A DNA stretch of 64,000 nucleotides. Origin: Tilletiaria anomala UBC 951. Lineage: Eukaryota > Basidiomycota > Exobasidiomycetes > Georgefischeriales > Tilletiariaceae. Where the stretch lies: NCBI RefSeq assembly GCF_000711695.1, contig NW_013547005.1, positions 62,001 to 126,000 of the forward strand, written 5' to 3'. The notes under the pieces are model-generated. The model ran no database searches. It was not told the origin of the DNA and worked only from the letters and a program-made list of their open reading frames with translations. Both the position numbers and the translations under genes were made by a program. This document shows positions 23,256-35,500 of this stretch, one piece after another (position 1 is the stretch's first letter; each line of letters opens with the position of its first letter).

Positions 23256-24597
23256 ATGCGTCGCTTTGCAGCATCGTCGTGCTGCCGTCAGGCGCTACTC
23301 CATCAACAAGCCGCCTCTGCTTCCACCTCCGCCTCGAGTCCTGCCGCATACAGCCGGCTGACTGGGCAATGGCGTGCGGTGTCGACGATAGCAACGGCAG
23401 AAGCAGGAGCTGCAAGAGCATCATCAGCCTATCTGCTACCGTCAAGCAGGCCTTGGCCTGCCGCAGCATCAGCATGGAGGCCGCCGCAACAGCATCGGCA
23501 GGCCCGCTTTCTCTCCACCTCTTCTGCATCGTCTGCAACACCTTCGTCTGATGTGGGCCCGGAGGGAATCAGCGCTGCAGCCTCCTCCGAATCAGCACCA
23601 GGGGCAACGGAGCCAGTCTCAAGTACAGACACAGCTGCGTCTCCTGAGCAGCAGCAAGAGCGCAAACCATGGTCTCCCACCTCGCAGCGCGTAGGGCTTA
23701 TAGGTATCAAAATGGGCATGATCTCCTACTTTCTCCCGTCAGGAATTTGCGTTCCCGCCGCGGTAGTGCAGGTGCAGCACAACCAGGTGATGCAGCAAAT
23801 CTCCTTCGACCCCGTCGCGCACGCGCACAAGAAGGGTACGACGCCCTCGGCTATCCGCGGCGCCTCCATCCAGCCCTACCTTGCCCTGCAGGTCTTCTCC
23901 GGCGCGTCCAGCCCAGAGGAGGCGCGCAGGTCGCGCAACAGGATCAAAGGGACGCTTAAGGAGTTCCGCGTGACTCCCGACGCGCTTGTGCCCCCCAAGA
24001 CGCAGCTGTCCGTCTTGCACTTTGTGCCTGGTCAGCAGGTCGATGTGCAGGGCACGACGAAAGGGAAAGGGTTTCAGGGCGCCATGAAGAGGCACGGATT
24101 CAAAGGTCTTAGGGCTAGCCATGGTGTCTCGATCAGTCACCGTAGCCATGGTAGCACGGGTCAGCACCAAGATCCGGGCAGGGTCTTTCCAGTGAGTGCG
24201 CTTATGTGCACTGGCTGCAGCAGCAGAAGTTGACCTCCAATTGCATTCCTCCACCCCGTAGGGCAAGAAAATGGCCGGCAGGATGGGCGGCCGCGGCTCC
24301 ACGCTGCACAATCTGACGGTGCTGCGCATCGACACGTCCAAGTCGCTCATCTTTCTCAAAGGCAACATCCCCGGACCCAATGGCTCCGAAGTCTACTTGA
24401 CCGATGCCAAGCGCTCGCTGATCGGCAAGGCACGCAATGCGGTCAACAAAGGCAAGCTGAGGGATGGCTCACTGGCCAAAGGCGACGAGAATGGTTCTGC
24501 GTACCTACCCGACGGCATCGAGGATCTACCGTTCCCCGCCGCCACCAAGGAGATGGAGAAGGATATGCCGGCTGTCGTTGAAGTCACGCAGCTATAG
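23256..24597 (+). CDS. MRPL9: Mitochondrial large-subunit ribosomal protein uL3m
   Basis: This is a core protein of the mitochondrial 54S ribosomal subunit. The model is join(23256..24191,24262..24597), 423 residues. The start is the ATG opening MRRFAASSCCRQALL; the first 100 residues are Arg/Ser/Ala-rich without acidic residues, a typical matrix presequence. The uL3 core follows: QRVGLIGIKMGMISYFLPSG, TLKEFRVTPDALVPPKTQLS, QGTTKGKGFQGAMKRHGFKG, SHRSHGSTGQHQDPGRVFP, then after a 70-bp intron GKKMAGRMGGRGSTLHNLTV. An out-of-frame ATG lies five bases upstream (23251) and opens a short overlapping frame. The last 60 residues after the core are charged and poorly conserved. Identity is secure; the symbol follows yeast usage. 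Confidence 0.93.
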
Positions 24598-24746
24598 CTT
24601 TTCTTTGCGCCTTCAGCGGCTACGCGCGGATGCATATAAGCACACGGAAAGAAAAGGGAAAAGACTCTTGACCACCCGCGTGTTGTATTCCGACTGCCTT
24701 TGGTGCGGAGCGCAGCAACCAGTACGCTATGCTCTCATATTTTGCT

Positions 24747-26916
24747 CTATCGCTGTGGGAATACAATTGCTGCAATGTGATACCGGACGGCAAAGGCGAA
24801 CACGCTGCCGAGCGTCTGTACGGCCATGACATGCCACCAGAGTCCCTTTTCATCTACGATCGGCCCGCTGACGCGCGCCTCTCGCTGCCCATCTGCGGGC
24901 ATTGCCTGAACTTCATGCTTGGAGCCATCTTTACCATCTCCCGATGCGTCCTCGAACGTAGGCAGTGTGACGGAGGTGAAAGAAACCTGCGCAGGCGTCT
25001 TGGACGAGGAAGACGTGCGTACCTGCTTGCCCAGGCTCATTTGGCCCGACTCGTCCATTGGTCCTCGCACCCCACGCAGGACCAGAAGGGCATTGAGGAT
25101 CGTCAGGTTGGTAGTACCTATGATCTTGCCCGACGCGTTGCCGTCTCCGCCATATCCACCGCCGTCACGCTTGAGGCGCACCAGACTGAGCGCCTCGAAC
25201 ACGCGCAGGATCAGCGTCGCGACCACACCGGCATGCTGACCCTGCGGCCACGCTGCGCTCGACGGGTAGAGGCACATCGTGTCGCTGTCGATGCGCGGTA
25301 GGCGGTGCCGCGGACATGGCACGAGGCCGAAGAGCTGCGGGCACGACAGCAGGAAATTGACCACCTGCGGCACAAAGAAGAGCAGAAGCGTCTTGCTGAA
25401 ATGGCCCAAGATGCCGACGACGGAGAGAACCTGCCCCGCAAAGTAGCAGAACGTGTCGCCGACAAATACACGCGATGGGTGGCTTGAGGTGCGCAGATGG
25501 GGGCGAAAGAGCATTGATGGTCTTTCGTTCAGCCCAACCGTTGTGATTCGCATCGGGCACGCGTCGACTTACCGGTTCCAGTAGAGCAGGCCCAGGCAGG
25601 TGCCAATAAACGGAAGCAGCAGGTACAGGCTGAAGAGGTGCCTTTGGACAAGCTCAATGCTCGACCTTGACCCTCCTTCGCCGGCTCTCGTGTCCAGGTA
25701 AAGCAAGTCGTTTGCGCACAGGCTCAGCGCGATGATCAGCGCCTGCCCGACTTCGACGCCGTTGATGCCGGCGAGAATGTTGATGCTGTTCGTACAAAAA
25801 GTCGAGAGGCACGATATGTACACGTAGTACAGTACGCCCAAGTCGATCAGTGCGAGGTTATCGGGGAGCAGCGGCCGCAGCATAGCGGGCACGACGACAT
25901 GCGTGCCGCCTCCCCCGGCAAAGTAGACGACGAGCAGAGGTGTGGAGGAGATGATCGGGATCGGAATCTTGTAGCGCCATCGAATGTCGAAGACGTCATC
26001 CAGAAAACCAAGCATTGTCGCCGAAAGAAGGGACAGCAATGCAGACAGAAAGGTGGCCAGCTGCGAACGCAAGCTCGACCTTACGTCAGCTCGGGCACCT
26101 TGAGAAATTGCATGCGCAAAAGCGACCCACCTCGTGGTGAGGAAAATCACCTCGGCCACTCATCAAGCCGTTCCAACCACCGTCAGCATCCATTCGTGTT
26201 ATGGCCGCAATCCCCTCGGTAAATCCAGCCTTGTCCAGCATTAATGCTTGCATGTCCTCCTTGCCGTGTGCCAGGCGAAGTCCCATCGCACGAACTAGCG
26301 CCTCAGCTCGCGAAGTCGCACCTCCCAGTCGTTTGGACGAGTAGTCTTCGTATGGCTGTACAAAGTAGCGGCATGGTATGAAAAGAAAGAGCAAGAGGAT
26401 ATAGAGACATGCAGAAGGAAGCCCCATCATTTCAGGTCTGAATTGGAGACAATGTATGCATGTCAGTCGCTATGTCAAGCATCGAAGACTTGGCCATGAC
26501 CGGCCCAAAGCTCAAAGCCCGTTTTCTACAGCTCAGTACGGCTGCTTTCGACGGTGGATCATCGCAAGAAAATGAACAATTCGACGTGGAGGGTATCACC
26601 GTGAATATGCTCACATTGCATCGATTGCTTGGGGTTTCAGCAGGTCCTTTCCGACGAATCCTCGCTCCTTGAAGGTGCTCATCGTCAGCTTGATACCGGC
26701 AACCGTCACCCAAGCGGCGATGGCCAGCATGCCGACCGCTGGAAGCAGACCCGGCAGGCGATCATCGAACAGCAGGTAAGAAATGCTAACATCCTTGAGG
26801 CCCTGTGGGACGTACGCCCAGACAATCGACCTCGAAAGCGGTGGGATGACGATGAGCGGCACCGCTAGCGAGAGCGAGAAAGCGGCGAGCGCAGCGACCG
26901 TCTGTTCTCGCATCAT
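24747..26916 (-). CDS. ALG7: UDP-GlcNAc:dolichyl-phosphate GlcNAc-1-phosphotransferase
   Basis: This ER membrane enzyme makes the first lipid intermediate of N-glycosylation, GlcNAc-PP-dolichol, and is the tunicamycin target in this family. The model is complement(join(24747..25482,25573..26060,26131..26437,26615..26916)), 610 residues. Introns are 90, 70 and 177 bp. Motifs are IPEMMGLPSACLYI at the first join, LGFLDDVFDIRWRYKIPIPI with the Asp pair, NSINILAGINGVEVGQALI, WNRHPSRVFVGDTFCYFAG across the last intron, and FFVPQVVNFLLSCPQLFGL. About ten hydrophobic segments are visible. The protein is 130-200 residues longer than usual because of a loop rich in Ser/Asp/Gly near the C-terminus (after MSLGKQVRTSSSSKT) and shorter inserts. 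It converges on the uL3m gene with a 149-bp gap. Confidence 0.92.
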
Positions 26917-27387
26917 GCCGTGTCTTCAGCTACCAGGAGCGCCCATGAAGGGCTGTTGTAGTCCGTCCCAATCCTTGGAGATGCCCTGCATCACGCTTTC
27001 AGAGTTTATGCACAGGCCCCTGAGAGAATGACAGCGTGGAGCGAATTTTATGTTGGTTGGAAAGGTTGTGGAATGCCTGCGTGTGCAACGTTGAGATCTT
27101 CATCACTTGGTGACGGTTGCGACGCGTTCTGAAGCGAGTGAAGAGGCGCACAAAAACCAAATATGTGAGATCACCGACAATGATTCACCGTCACTCGAAC
27201 ACTCCCAACAAAACAAAATGGACCACACCCCGATCAATGCCCTTTCGCATGAGACAAGAAACACATATATGAGGCGGGTGTCTCAGCAGCAGAGCCAAAT
27301 GAGATGGAGGTCCGAGTAGCATAGCCAAATGCAAAGGCCAGTTCGCAAAGGGCGATATCTGGGAGACTACAAGCACCGCAAAATGCA
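26917..27387. other. Spacer between ALG7 and SAS10
   Basis: This is the promoter side of ALG7 and the 3' side of SAS10. I see no gene-like frame or repeat. Confidence 0.4.
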
Positions 27388-30051
27388 TCAGGCAAATTTC
27401 CGACTCTTGACCACGTTGCTGCTGATACCGCTCTTCTCTCCCTGATAACCTCCTTCGAGGGAACCCAGACCACCTTTGTACACGGCCTGCATGCTCCCGA
27501 GCTTCTTCTTGGCTTTGTCGTACCGCTGCCGCTTCTTGACACGAGGGTTGCGCACGGCTTTCGGACGGAAAGGGGTAAGGCCTTTGTTCTTCTCGATTGT
27601 GCGATTGATGGCACGATGCTCGCCATCTGCAAGTGTCGGCTCGTAGATATTTCTGTAGTTTGAAACGGAAAAAGGGCCAGTAAGACTGTCAGCCGCGGTG
27701 TTGTCATCCGAACGCTTTGAAAACACGCACCTGATCTCTTCGCGCATTGCATCGTATTCTTCTTGCTTTTGCCTCTTTGCAGCTCTTCGGCGATTCGTAA
27801 CCAGATCGTAGTACCCCTCAGCGTCGTTGTCGCCACCATCAGCTTCCTCGCCAAAGTCGCCCTCTGCGCCAGCAAAGCCGAGAACAGCACTGCGGTCCGC
27901 GACATCCTTCGCATCCCATTCGCTTCCATCGAGCGCAGCGCCCATGCCACTGTCTGCACTTCCCCCCGAAGCAGCTTGACGAGCGCGTTCGACAGCGTCC
28001 CTGCTGGCAGACTTATCGCGATACGGAATGTCTGCATCACCGCTGAGTCTATCGCGCTTCGATTGCCCGGCGCCTTTGCGAGCCTCTTTGGCTGAGATCT
28101 GAGACGTGTAGAACTTAAGCGAGCGCTTGCGTGCAGCCTTCTCAGCCTCCTCTTGCGCAGTAAGCTGTGTGGGCTCGCCGAACGCGTGCGCCGCTTCTTC
28201 GTCCGGGATGCTTCCCAAGGCGTCACGCTGCCGCTTCTTGCCCTTCGCAATGCTCGATGCGGCGAGGATGGACGCGAAGTCGTCATTTTCTGAATAGTCG
28301 TACGCGGCAAGCGCCGCCAGTGGAGCAGGTGCGACTACCTCTTTCACTTTGCCCTTGCTTTTCTTCTTCCGGTCTTTCTTGGACTTGCTATTGACAGCTG
28401 GCGAAGTTGAGACAGTCTTTGCTTCAGCATCTCCTTCGCCAGCACCGGCGAACGCCTCGCGTCCCTCGAAATTGTTTGCACTGGCACCGTTTCTGGCAGT
28501 GGCAGCCATGAAGCCGTTTTGGTCCTCGTCCGCCAATAGGTCTGCCAGTTCATCGTCATCCATGTCTTCAAGCTCCTCCGAGTCGTCACTGCCGCCCTCA
28601 AGGAGTACATCATCCATGAGCATCCCCTCTTCATCATTGACTTCTTCCTCATCTTCATCCTCGTTGTCCAGCGCCAATCCATCGATGTCGCGGCGGTGCG
28701 GAGAGATCCTTGCCTTGCCGCCAATACCAAGGTCCTCTAGTGCAGCGAGCGTCTTCTTGAACTTGAGCAGACGCTCCATAACAGGGTGCGCACGAAGTTT
28801 TGCCGGATCTTCCGCATATTCCGAGAGACTGCGCAAGTAGAAATAGAAAGCAAGGTTGGTAACGTATGCGTTGATCGCTTGATGATGGAGATGAATTAGG
28901 CCATGTCCTGCAGCGTCTACCTCCTTTGACCCCTTGCTATGCTTCCCCTCGAGCCGCTGCTGAAGCGTCGCCTCTGCCTCTGCGTACTCTTCTGCAATGT
29001 CAGGTAACTCTCCGGACAACGCGATGGTTTCTGGCGAGGTCTTCTCTAGCTGCGCAAACATATTTTCACGCAAATATTTGGAGTCGGTCGCTACTTCGAC
29101 TGCACACTTGTCAAGCGTCTGCTCCGCGGTCTCTGCAACGTTGTCAAACTCGCGGCGTCGTTTTTCTTGATCCTCCTTGCTTCCGGAGCTAAAGCCTGTG
29201 CGCTTGTCTTTCCAGTTCGGCTCAATACCGGCAAGAATAATCCGTGCGCCTTCACGGGAGGTGGCAGATGGGAAGCCAAAATCTTCGTCGTCCATGCCTT
29301 CCCGCGCCAGCGCTTGCATCTTCTTGGCTTCTCTGACTTCCAGCTCGCGCTTCGTTTCTTCGTCTAGCTCTGAATCGGACTCGATCGCATCGAGATTGTT
29401 TCCACTGTAGTAGGCATGCTTGTTACGCCCGAATCCGTTGGCTTGCGCAGCGGCAGATTCAGATCGCGAGGATGATGACTCGGCGTCGGAGTCTTCCTCG
29501 CCCTGCTCATCGTCTTCGTCCGATGAGTCTGGGGTACCTAGGCGACCGCCGGCCTTTTTCGGTGCTGCCGGAGAAGCAACAGCTTTCGAAGCAGCACGCT
29601 TCTCTTTCGCGATTCTCCGACGCCCTTTTGCTGCTTCCTCTTCATCGTAACGATCTTGGCCGAGCTCGTCAGACATCTCCTCATCGTCGGCCTCATCGTC
29701 AGAGCCTGGACGTAAAGCAAGAACCTCGTGCTCGTCGCCTCCAAATACGTCTAAGGTGTGAAGAAAGTGGTGTCAATAATTGAGATCGAGGTTTAAAAAA
29801 TGTTCAGGAGCCCCACCGTCGCCAGCGTATCCGTCATTGCCGCCGCCTATACCGACTCCTCCCTGAAGCAGAATCTGATCTCGCTGGCGATGAAAAGCAT
29901 CTTCGTTGTCTTCGGGTATGTCATCTTTGGTGTTCCAGCGAGCGACCTTCCCATCCTTTCTGTTCGCTCTTGGCGCTGCAACCTTTGCGATGTTGAACGT
30001 CTTGGCCGAAGTGGCACGACCTGCCTTTGGCTTCTTGGGACCGCGGGCCAT
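27388..30051 (-). CDS. SAS10: SSU processome protein Sas10/Utp3
   Basis: This nucleolar factor takes part in early 18S rRNA processing in the SSU processome. The model is complement(join(27388..27652,27731..29750,29817..30051)), 839 residues. It shows the basic start MARGPKKPKAGR, long acidic Ser/Asp/Glu tracts, a central segment with INAYVTNLAFYFYLRSL and LKFKKTLAALEDLGI, and the diagnostic C-terminal Sas10 domain. That domain carries RTIEKNKGLTPFRPKAVRNP, RVKKRQRYDKAKKKLGS and GGYQGEKSGISSNVVKSRKF. The second intron (27653..27730) is 78 bp, contains no stop, and keeps frame if retained; family spacing supports removal (EEIR joined to NIYEPTLADGEH). The first donor is uncertain: GTGGGG at 29816 was used, while GTATAG about 36 bases upstream in the gene would also keep phase. 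Confidence 0.9.
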
Positions 30052-30623
30052 GTTGCTGAAGCGAGCCCAAGGCGTCGGTAGTCGTCCTGGCTGAGCTTGA
30101 ATCCGAGTTGAGGCCCTTGTATGGCCCTTCTCCGCTCAGGCTTGGCTACAACAGAATGCCACCTGCGGTATCAGTCGATCATATGAACTCTATCTTGTGT
30201 GCAAGCGTAAATCGTGTGCAAGTGCAAAAGAGTGCCAAAGCAAAGGCGTTCCAGGAGGCTTGACAGGTGAGTATGGCAACAATTTTGGTGCCGATGAGAA
30301 TTTGAGCCCCGAGTTCCGTCTTTCGGATCACAGGGAGGGAAAAGAGGGCGGAACCGCGGCATACTCTCATCTCCAGTGTATGTGGTCACCGTCGCAGTTC
30401 TTATCCTCCTGGGTCCTTACAAAAAGCATCGACGTTTCGACTGCTGAGTTGGGCAGTCGCTTCTCTTGTCGCTTCGTGGTAATCGCTGCAGAGGCCTGCA
30501 CATGCTCGCGCCCCAACCCCTGTTCAATTCTGGTGCCCTCAAAGCGAGACCGGTTTCAACCTCAGCTTTGTGATTGCGTTCAAACTCACTCCTGCGCAGC
30601 TTATCGGTCGCCTGAACAAAGCC
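30052..30623. promoter_or_regulatory. Divergent promoter shared by SAS10 and FCF2
   Basis: This 572-bp spacer separates two SSU-processome genes transcribed outward. The heptamer CGATGAG at 30292-30298 matches seven of eight bases of the yeast PAC element (GCGATGAG), and an AATTTT run lies just before it. Whether PAC works in this lineage is inference. Confidence 0.4.
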
Positions 30624-31903
30624 ATGAGCATCCAGGCCCTCACGCCTTCCGTAGGTCTTTCCAACAAAGCGAAGGGTAAACAGCCTGTTCGTGTTCAATC
30701 TTTCGTGAACTCCGCGCAAAGGGCAGGCTCTACGAGCGACCTTGACTCTGATGCAAGCTCTGACTCTGATGACGAGGAGGAATCCTCGAGTTTCTCAAGC
30801 TCGTCATCTGTCGATGATGCAGAAGGCCTGTCTGTCTTTGATCATCTAGAAGATCTGGTCGTCGCAGCATCCTCCTCCATTCGAGCACGCAAGCAAGCGC
30901 GGCAGCAGGCCGAGAGAGAGGCATTTGAGAAAGGGCAAGATATGGTCTCGCTAGTCCAGCCAGCACGATCCGAAGCAGCTGCTTCGACTGGTCAATCAAG
31001 CAAAAGCAAAGGAAAGGCCCGTCAGATCAATCAAGGCGGTTCATCGAGAGGTCCATGCAGAGCGAACGACGGGAAAGTCATTGATTCATCGATTGAGCGA
31101 CTTGGCAGTGGGCAGCTTTTACAGCAAGACGCAGCACCCACAGGGCGATATGCAAAGCGAGAGCGGCGTGATGTGAGTGGGCTGACAGCACTACCGTGCG
31201 CTCTCAGTTCCTGACTGCTAATTCCATTGCATATGACCAGGAACGCTCCAAGACCGCTGGATCCGCATGGTTCAACATGCCTGCTTTCCCCACCAGTTCG
31301 ACTTCCTCCCTCACCAATACATCATCCTCGGCGATAGTTCGTGATGAACCATCGAGGTTAACGAGAGGTGGCACCTCTGCCATATCCGGTGACGCACGTG
31401 CCAAGACTGCCCTTGAGATGCGGAGGGAGATCATGGCTATAAGGCTGAGAAACATGATGGATCCGAAACGGTTCTACAGGGGCAGCAAAACCGGGAAGAT
31501 TCAGATGCCAGAGTTTGCTCAGGTGAGGCAAAATGCCAGCAGCGAATGAACCGTCTCTGCAGCCGTGACTGACACCTTCGGCATTCGAGCTACAGCTCGG
31601 GACAATTGTGTCATCACCTTTTGAGCCGAAGCAACAGCTGCGACGCGACGAGCGAGGGCGGACCGTCGTCGAGGAGCTCATCAAGGACGCGGAGGCGGCT
31701 GCCTATGCCAAGAAGAAATTCGGAGAGGTACGTTGAATGTCCACCTTGCCCCCAGGTTTTTGTTTCCTCACCTTGTGGCACACCTAACTCTTGTGATGGA
31801 AATCTTCGTCTAGCTTCAAGGCCGAAACGTGCCCGGCGGACGTGTGCATCACAAGCACAAGAAGGGCAAAGGCAAGGGGAAGAGCAAGAGCGGCCGCCGA
31901 TGA
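30624..31903 (+). CDS. FCF2: rRNA-processing protein Fcf2
   Basis: This nucleolar protein is needed for 18S rRNA maturation and is a component of the SSU processome. The model is join(30624..31172,31241..31522,31596..31727,31814..31903), 350 residues. Introns are 68, 73 and 86 bp. The first exon is acidic and Ser-rich (residues 35-75) with a Lys/Arg/Gln helix. The Fcf2 domain begins at GSAWFNMPAFP and continues with EMRREIMAIRLRNMMDPKRF, YRGSKTGKIQMPEFAQ, LGTIVSSPFEPKQQLRRDER, and RTVVEELIKDAEAAAYAKKK. It ends in a Lys/Gly-rich tail (HHKHKKGKGKGKSKSGRR) that probably serves nucleolar targeting. The start chosen is the first ATG after the last upstream in-frame interruption of conserved-looking sequence. 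The gene diverges from SAS10. Confidence 0.9.
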
Positions 31904-32541
31904 TTTTGGCAGAGGAAGAGGACCGTGATGGTCCCTACGCCAGGCCCCTGCTTCACTTGCGTGCTGTTAGCCGATTGATGCACAAGCGTGCTTCACCATT
32001 GGACGGTGCAACACGCCGAGCTTTTCTGAGAATGAAGTGCCATGGACTTTGCCTCGGGAGAGCGCCCACATGTACGAGCACCAGCCAATTCGACGGCTCG
32101 GTCCGCTTGCATGATACGCTCGACGATGAGAGCATCCTGCTCTCAGTACTAGCTGATGGAGAGTGACGGGCGATGGCTCATCTTGCTCCCTTTCAAGGTG
32201 CTGCTTAGATCTTGTTGGCAAAGTTGCTTTGCATGAGTTTACATGAGATATTCTGTAAAACCCGCCGAGGGTAAAAATTTTGTATGGCTGGCCCTGGATA
32301 CAGCACGGGAGCACTGTTTTGCCGTGTTTTCACCCCTGCTTGTACAAATTTGCCAGCTGGGTCGCCATTCGCCAGGGAGAGGCTCCCGCGCGCACGCACG
32401 CTTCATGCAGACCCCCCAGCTTTTCCTTCTCTTCCTGGCCCTCGTCTTCACTGCGCAGCCAAACATCTCCCGCGTGTACCCGTCTTCAATATCTAGCACC
32501 CACCCATCCTCAGTCATTTTGAGGGCGGATGATGGTCACAA
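31904..32541. other. Spacer, promoter side of EPL1
   Basis: Short open frames here are not recognisable. The stretch holds a CT-rich segment near 32400-32460 and no other feature I can support. Confidence 0.4.
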
Positions 32542-35500
32542 ATGGTAGTACGCTCTAGGTACAAGAAGCTCACCAATCGCGAGAAGTGTGAGTAGTAATA
32601 AAATGGTTCTAGAAAGGCGGTGGCGAGTAAAGGGGGCCCCTGAGAGCGAGCTGAGTTGGGTGTGCAAGCGAGCGATGGTCGGGGGTGCTCGCGCGCGCGC
32701 GGGCATGTCTGCCTGCGCGCGCGAGGATGGGTGTTCAGCTGCGCAGTGCCAGACCCGGGGATTTCGGAGAATGGATGATAAATTCAGGGTATTTTCCGCT
32801 CGTCGTCTGGATCGCGTCTGGATTTTGGTCACAATCCCACAAAATCTCACGCCTTTGCCTTTGTTTCCCCCTTAGTAATTGTCCATCGAGGACCGCTTGA
32901 GGCCGACAATGCCATTGTCAATGGCTCCGGTCTCGAGCTCGATGGCCAGGACGCACATGATCAAGACCTTGGCGTAGACAAGAACCTCGGTGTAGACCGT
33001 ACTGAGATCTCGGTGAGTTGATGTCGTTTCTGGGAGTTGGATGCATTACGGGGCTAGGGGGCTCGCTTGGGTGGCGGGGTACATGTTGCGCGCGCGCGTG
33101 CGGCTGCAGTAAACGGGAAGAAGGGTTGCCGGCTGAGAACACGCCTGGCGAGCCTTTCGAGCCGGGCCTACAGCATCATCACTTATGCTGTCTGTGATGA
33201 GCTTGGACTGACGAGAGGATCAACAGTCCCTGGATCTCAAGCATGGTGGAAACGTTGGCTTTTATCTGTTGTGTTTTGATTGGGGAACTTGGGAACGGAG
33301 AGTCTGCCTCGCCTACAGCTAATTTTGCGAAGAATGTTGGAAAGCCTTTGTCCGCGAGCTCTCCCTGACAGCGTTTCACCGTGCTTGCCTTCACCGTCAC
33401 CGTTTTGTTTGACCATTCACCTTACAGGAGCACCATTTACAAGCTGCGCTTTCATCGAACCAGCTCGCAACAGATGGTGCTCCGGGATCCACAGCTAAGG
33501 CAGCTTACCACATCCCGACACCAGATGCCAAAGATGTTCTTAGCAATGAGGCAGTCGCGGCGCTCTACCCTCGCGGGGCGTATCAAGATTCAGTCACCTA
33601 CGTGCGCTTCTCGAACACGGTCGAGGACAAGATTCAAGGGCCTTCGTACTGTCTAGATGAAGATGACCAAGAATGGCTCAACAAGAGGAACGCCAAGGCC
33701 AAGGAGGAGGAGCAGACAGCGTTGCGCACCTTCAAGCCACCGCCGAGCTCGCGCTCCAAGGGCAAGGAGAGGGCAAAAGAGGATGTGCTGAAAGCGCTTT
33801 ACCGCGCCAAACCAGAGGTGCAACCAATCACGGAAGACGAGTTTGAGACGGTCTTCACCGTGTTCGAAGCGTACACAGCGGAGAGATGCCCTCTTCTACA
33901 CCTCAACATGGCGCAGCTGCCTACAATCGAGGATCTACTTTCTTGCTTTGAGCCCGATTCATTCTTGGCAAAGCATGCTCAGCCAGTACTTCCAGCATGT
34001 TCATTTGAGGCAAATGACCCCAATCACCCCTCTACATCGACAGAATGGGATGAATCGAACCCGTTCCGCAACCTCTCAGCTCTCAAGCGCTTCGCTCCGA
34101 TCATCTATCCATGGTGGGAGATCCGCAAGAAAGATCGGGAAGGCAAGCCCATCACCCCCCTCCTCAACTTTGACGAGACCAATGACAATGATCCCTACGT
34201 GTGCTTCCGTCGCCGAGAGGTCAAAACGATGCGCAAGACGCGCAAGACGGATGCCCTCCACATTGAGAAATTGGTGCGCCTCCGCTCAGAACTCGAGTCA
34301 GCCACGAGGCTCCTCGAGCTGGTCGCTCAGCGCGAGCGAACCAAGTGGGCGTTGCTTGGGCAAGACAGGAATTGCTGGATCGTCGGCCGCGACCTCTTGG
34401 ATCTCAAGCGAAGCTGGGGTATCATCGGTCCGCAACATGGCACCGAAGACGACGAGCTCGTCTTTGGCACGAAGAAAAAGGAGGAAGAGGCGGCAGCTGC
34501 TGCAGATCAACGAGCCAAGAAGAAGCGCAAGAACGAGGAGCAGAACGCCGCTTCTGCACTCGGAATCAAGCTCATGCGCAAGCCCAGGCCAAGCGACGAG
34601 ACCTGCAGCGCGACATCTGTTGCTCAGCAGACTGGTGCCCATGCCATTGCGCAGCCGCAAGGGCTTGGCGCTGCTATTCTCGAGCGCGTACAAGCTGTGC
34701 AGGCATACATCGAACGCGAGTGTTTGCGGAAAGCCGAAGCGGACCTTGGCTTCGAAGAGGCGACCGACTCGACCTTCCAGCCGCTTGCATCCTCGTTGGC
34801 TTTGCGCTTGTTCCGCCCGCTAGCGTCAGACAGCATCTACAGCAGCAGCATGGACTCGGGGCAAGAAGCAGGCCAACTTTCACTCTCGGCCGATGTCACC
34901 ATGGCCGATTCTTCAGCCTTACAAGGCTCCCCGCGCTCGGGCAGACCTGCAAGCTTCCGGCGACGTCTTGGCCGCGGGGGCCGGGTTCTGCTTGACAGAA
35001 AGCTGCCCTTCCTGACGCCAGTGCCTTCACAGCTTGCCGACTGGCCGAGCGTCAAGAGCCTTTCCGAAGTTGAACAGGTCGAGGCGATGCTGCAGACATC
35101 CATGTCACAGCAGCCCGGTGGCCCCTTTAACGATGTCGCAGCCACCAGCTCTCAAATCAACCCGAATCATCACCCACACCTGACAGGGCCGTTTGCTTTT
35201 TCTGCGGATGTGCGGCCGACTCAGCTTACCAGTGCGGCTGTTCACGTCTCTTCCATGCACGCGACAGGACCATTTGCTGCCACTTCCTTGTCGGATGCAG
35301 AAGCCAACGAGCGTATTCGCCACATCTCGGACGCGTCCAGCACCTCGTCCGATTGGAGCGACCGCTCGAAGCCTAGCGATGCTTCGTCTATTGGCGCTGC
35401 GAGCACGCAGCCGACGGACGTCGAGGATGCCGACGTGATGGACATTGACAACAGCGGTGGTGACACGGAGCGCAGCAGTAGTAGTAAGGACAAAGGCAAA

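Noticed and set aside
27234-28310. 358-codon frame overlapping the 3' part of SAS10
   Set aside because: Same strand but another frame of the Sas10 coding exon; the Sas10 domain is in the other frame.
32243-32279. Possible alternative first exon of EPL1 around ATG 32233 with a GTAAAA donor near 32271
   Set aside because: Phase does not match the acceptor at 32875; the exon at 32542-32587 fits both phase and the basic N-terminal pattern.
33602-34823. A start at 33602 for the EPL1 protein, and an alternative 326-codon frame from 33843
   Set aside because: The frame continues upstream to an acceptor at 33427 with conserved EPcA sequence, and the second frame is a shadow.
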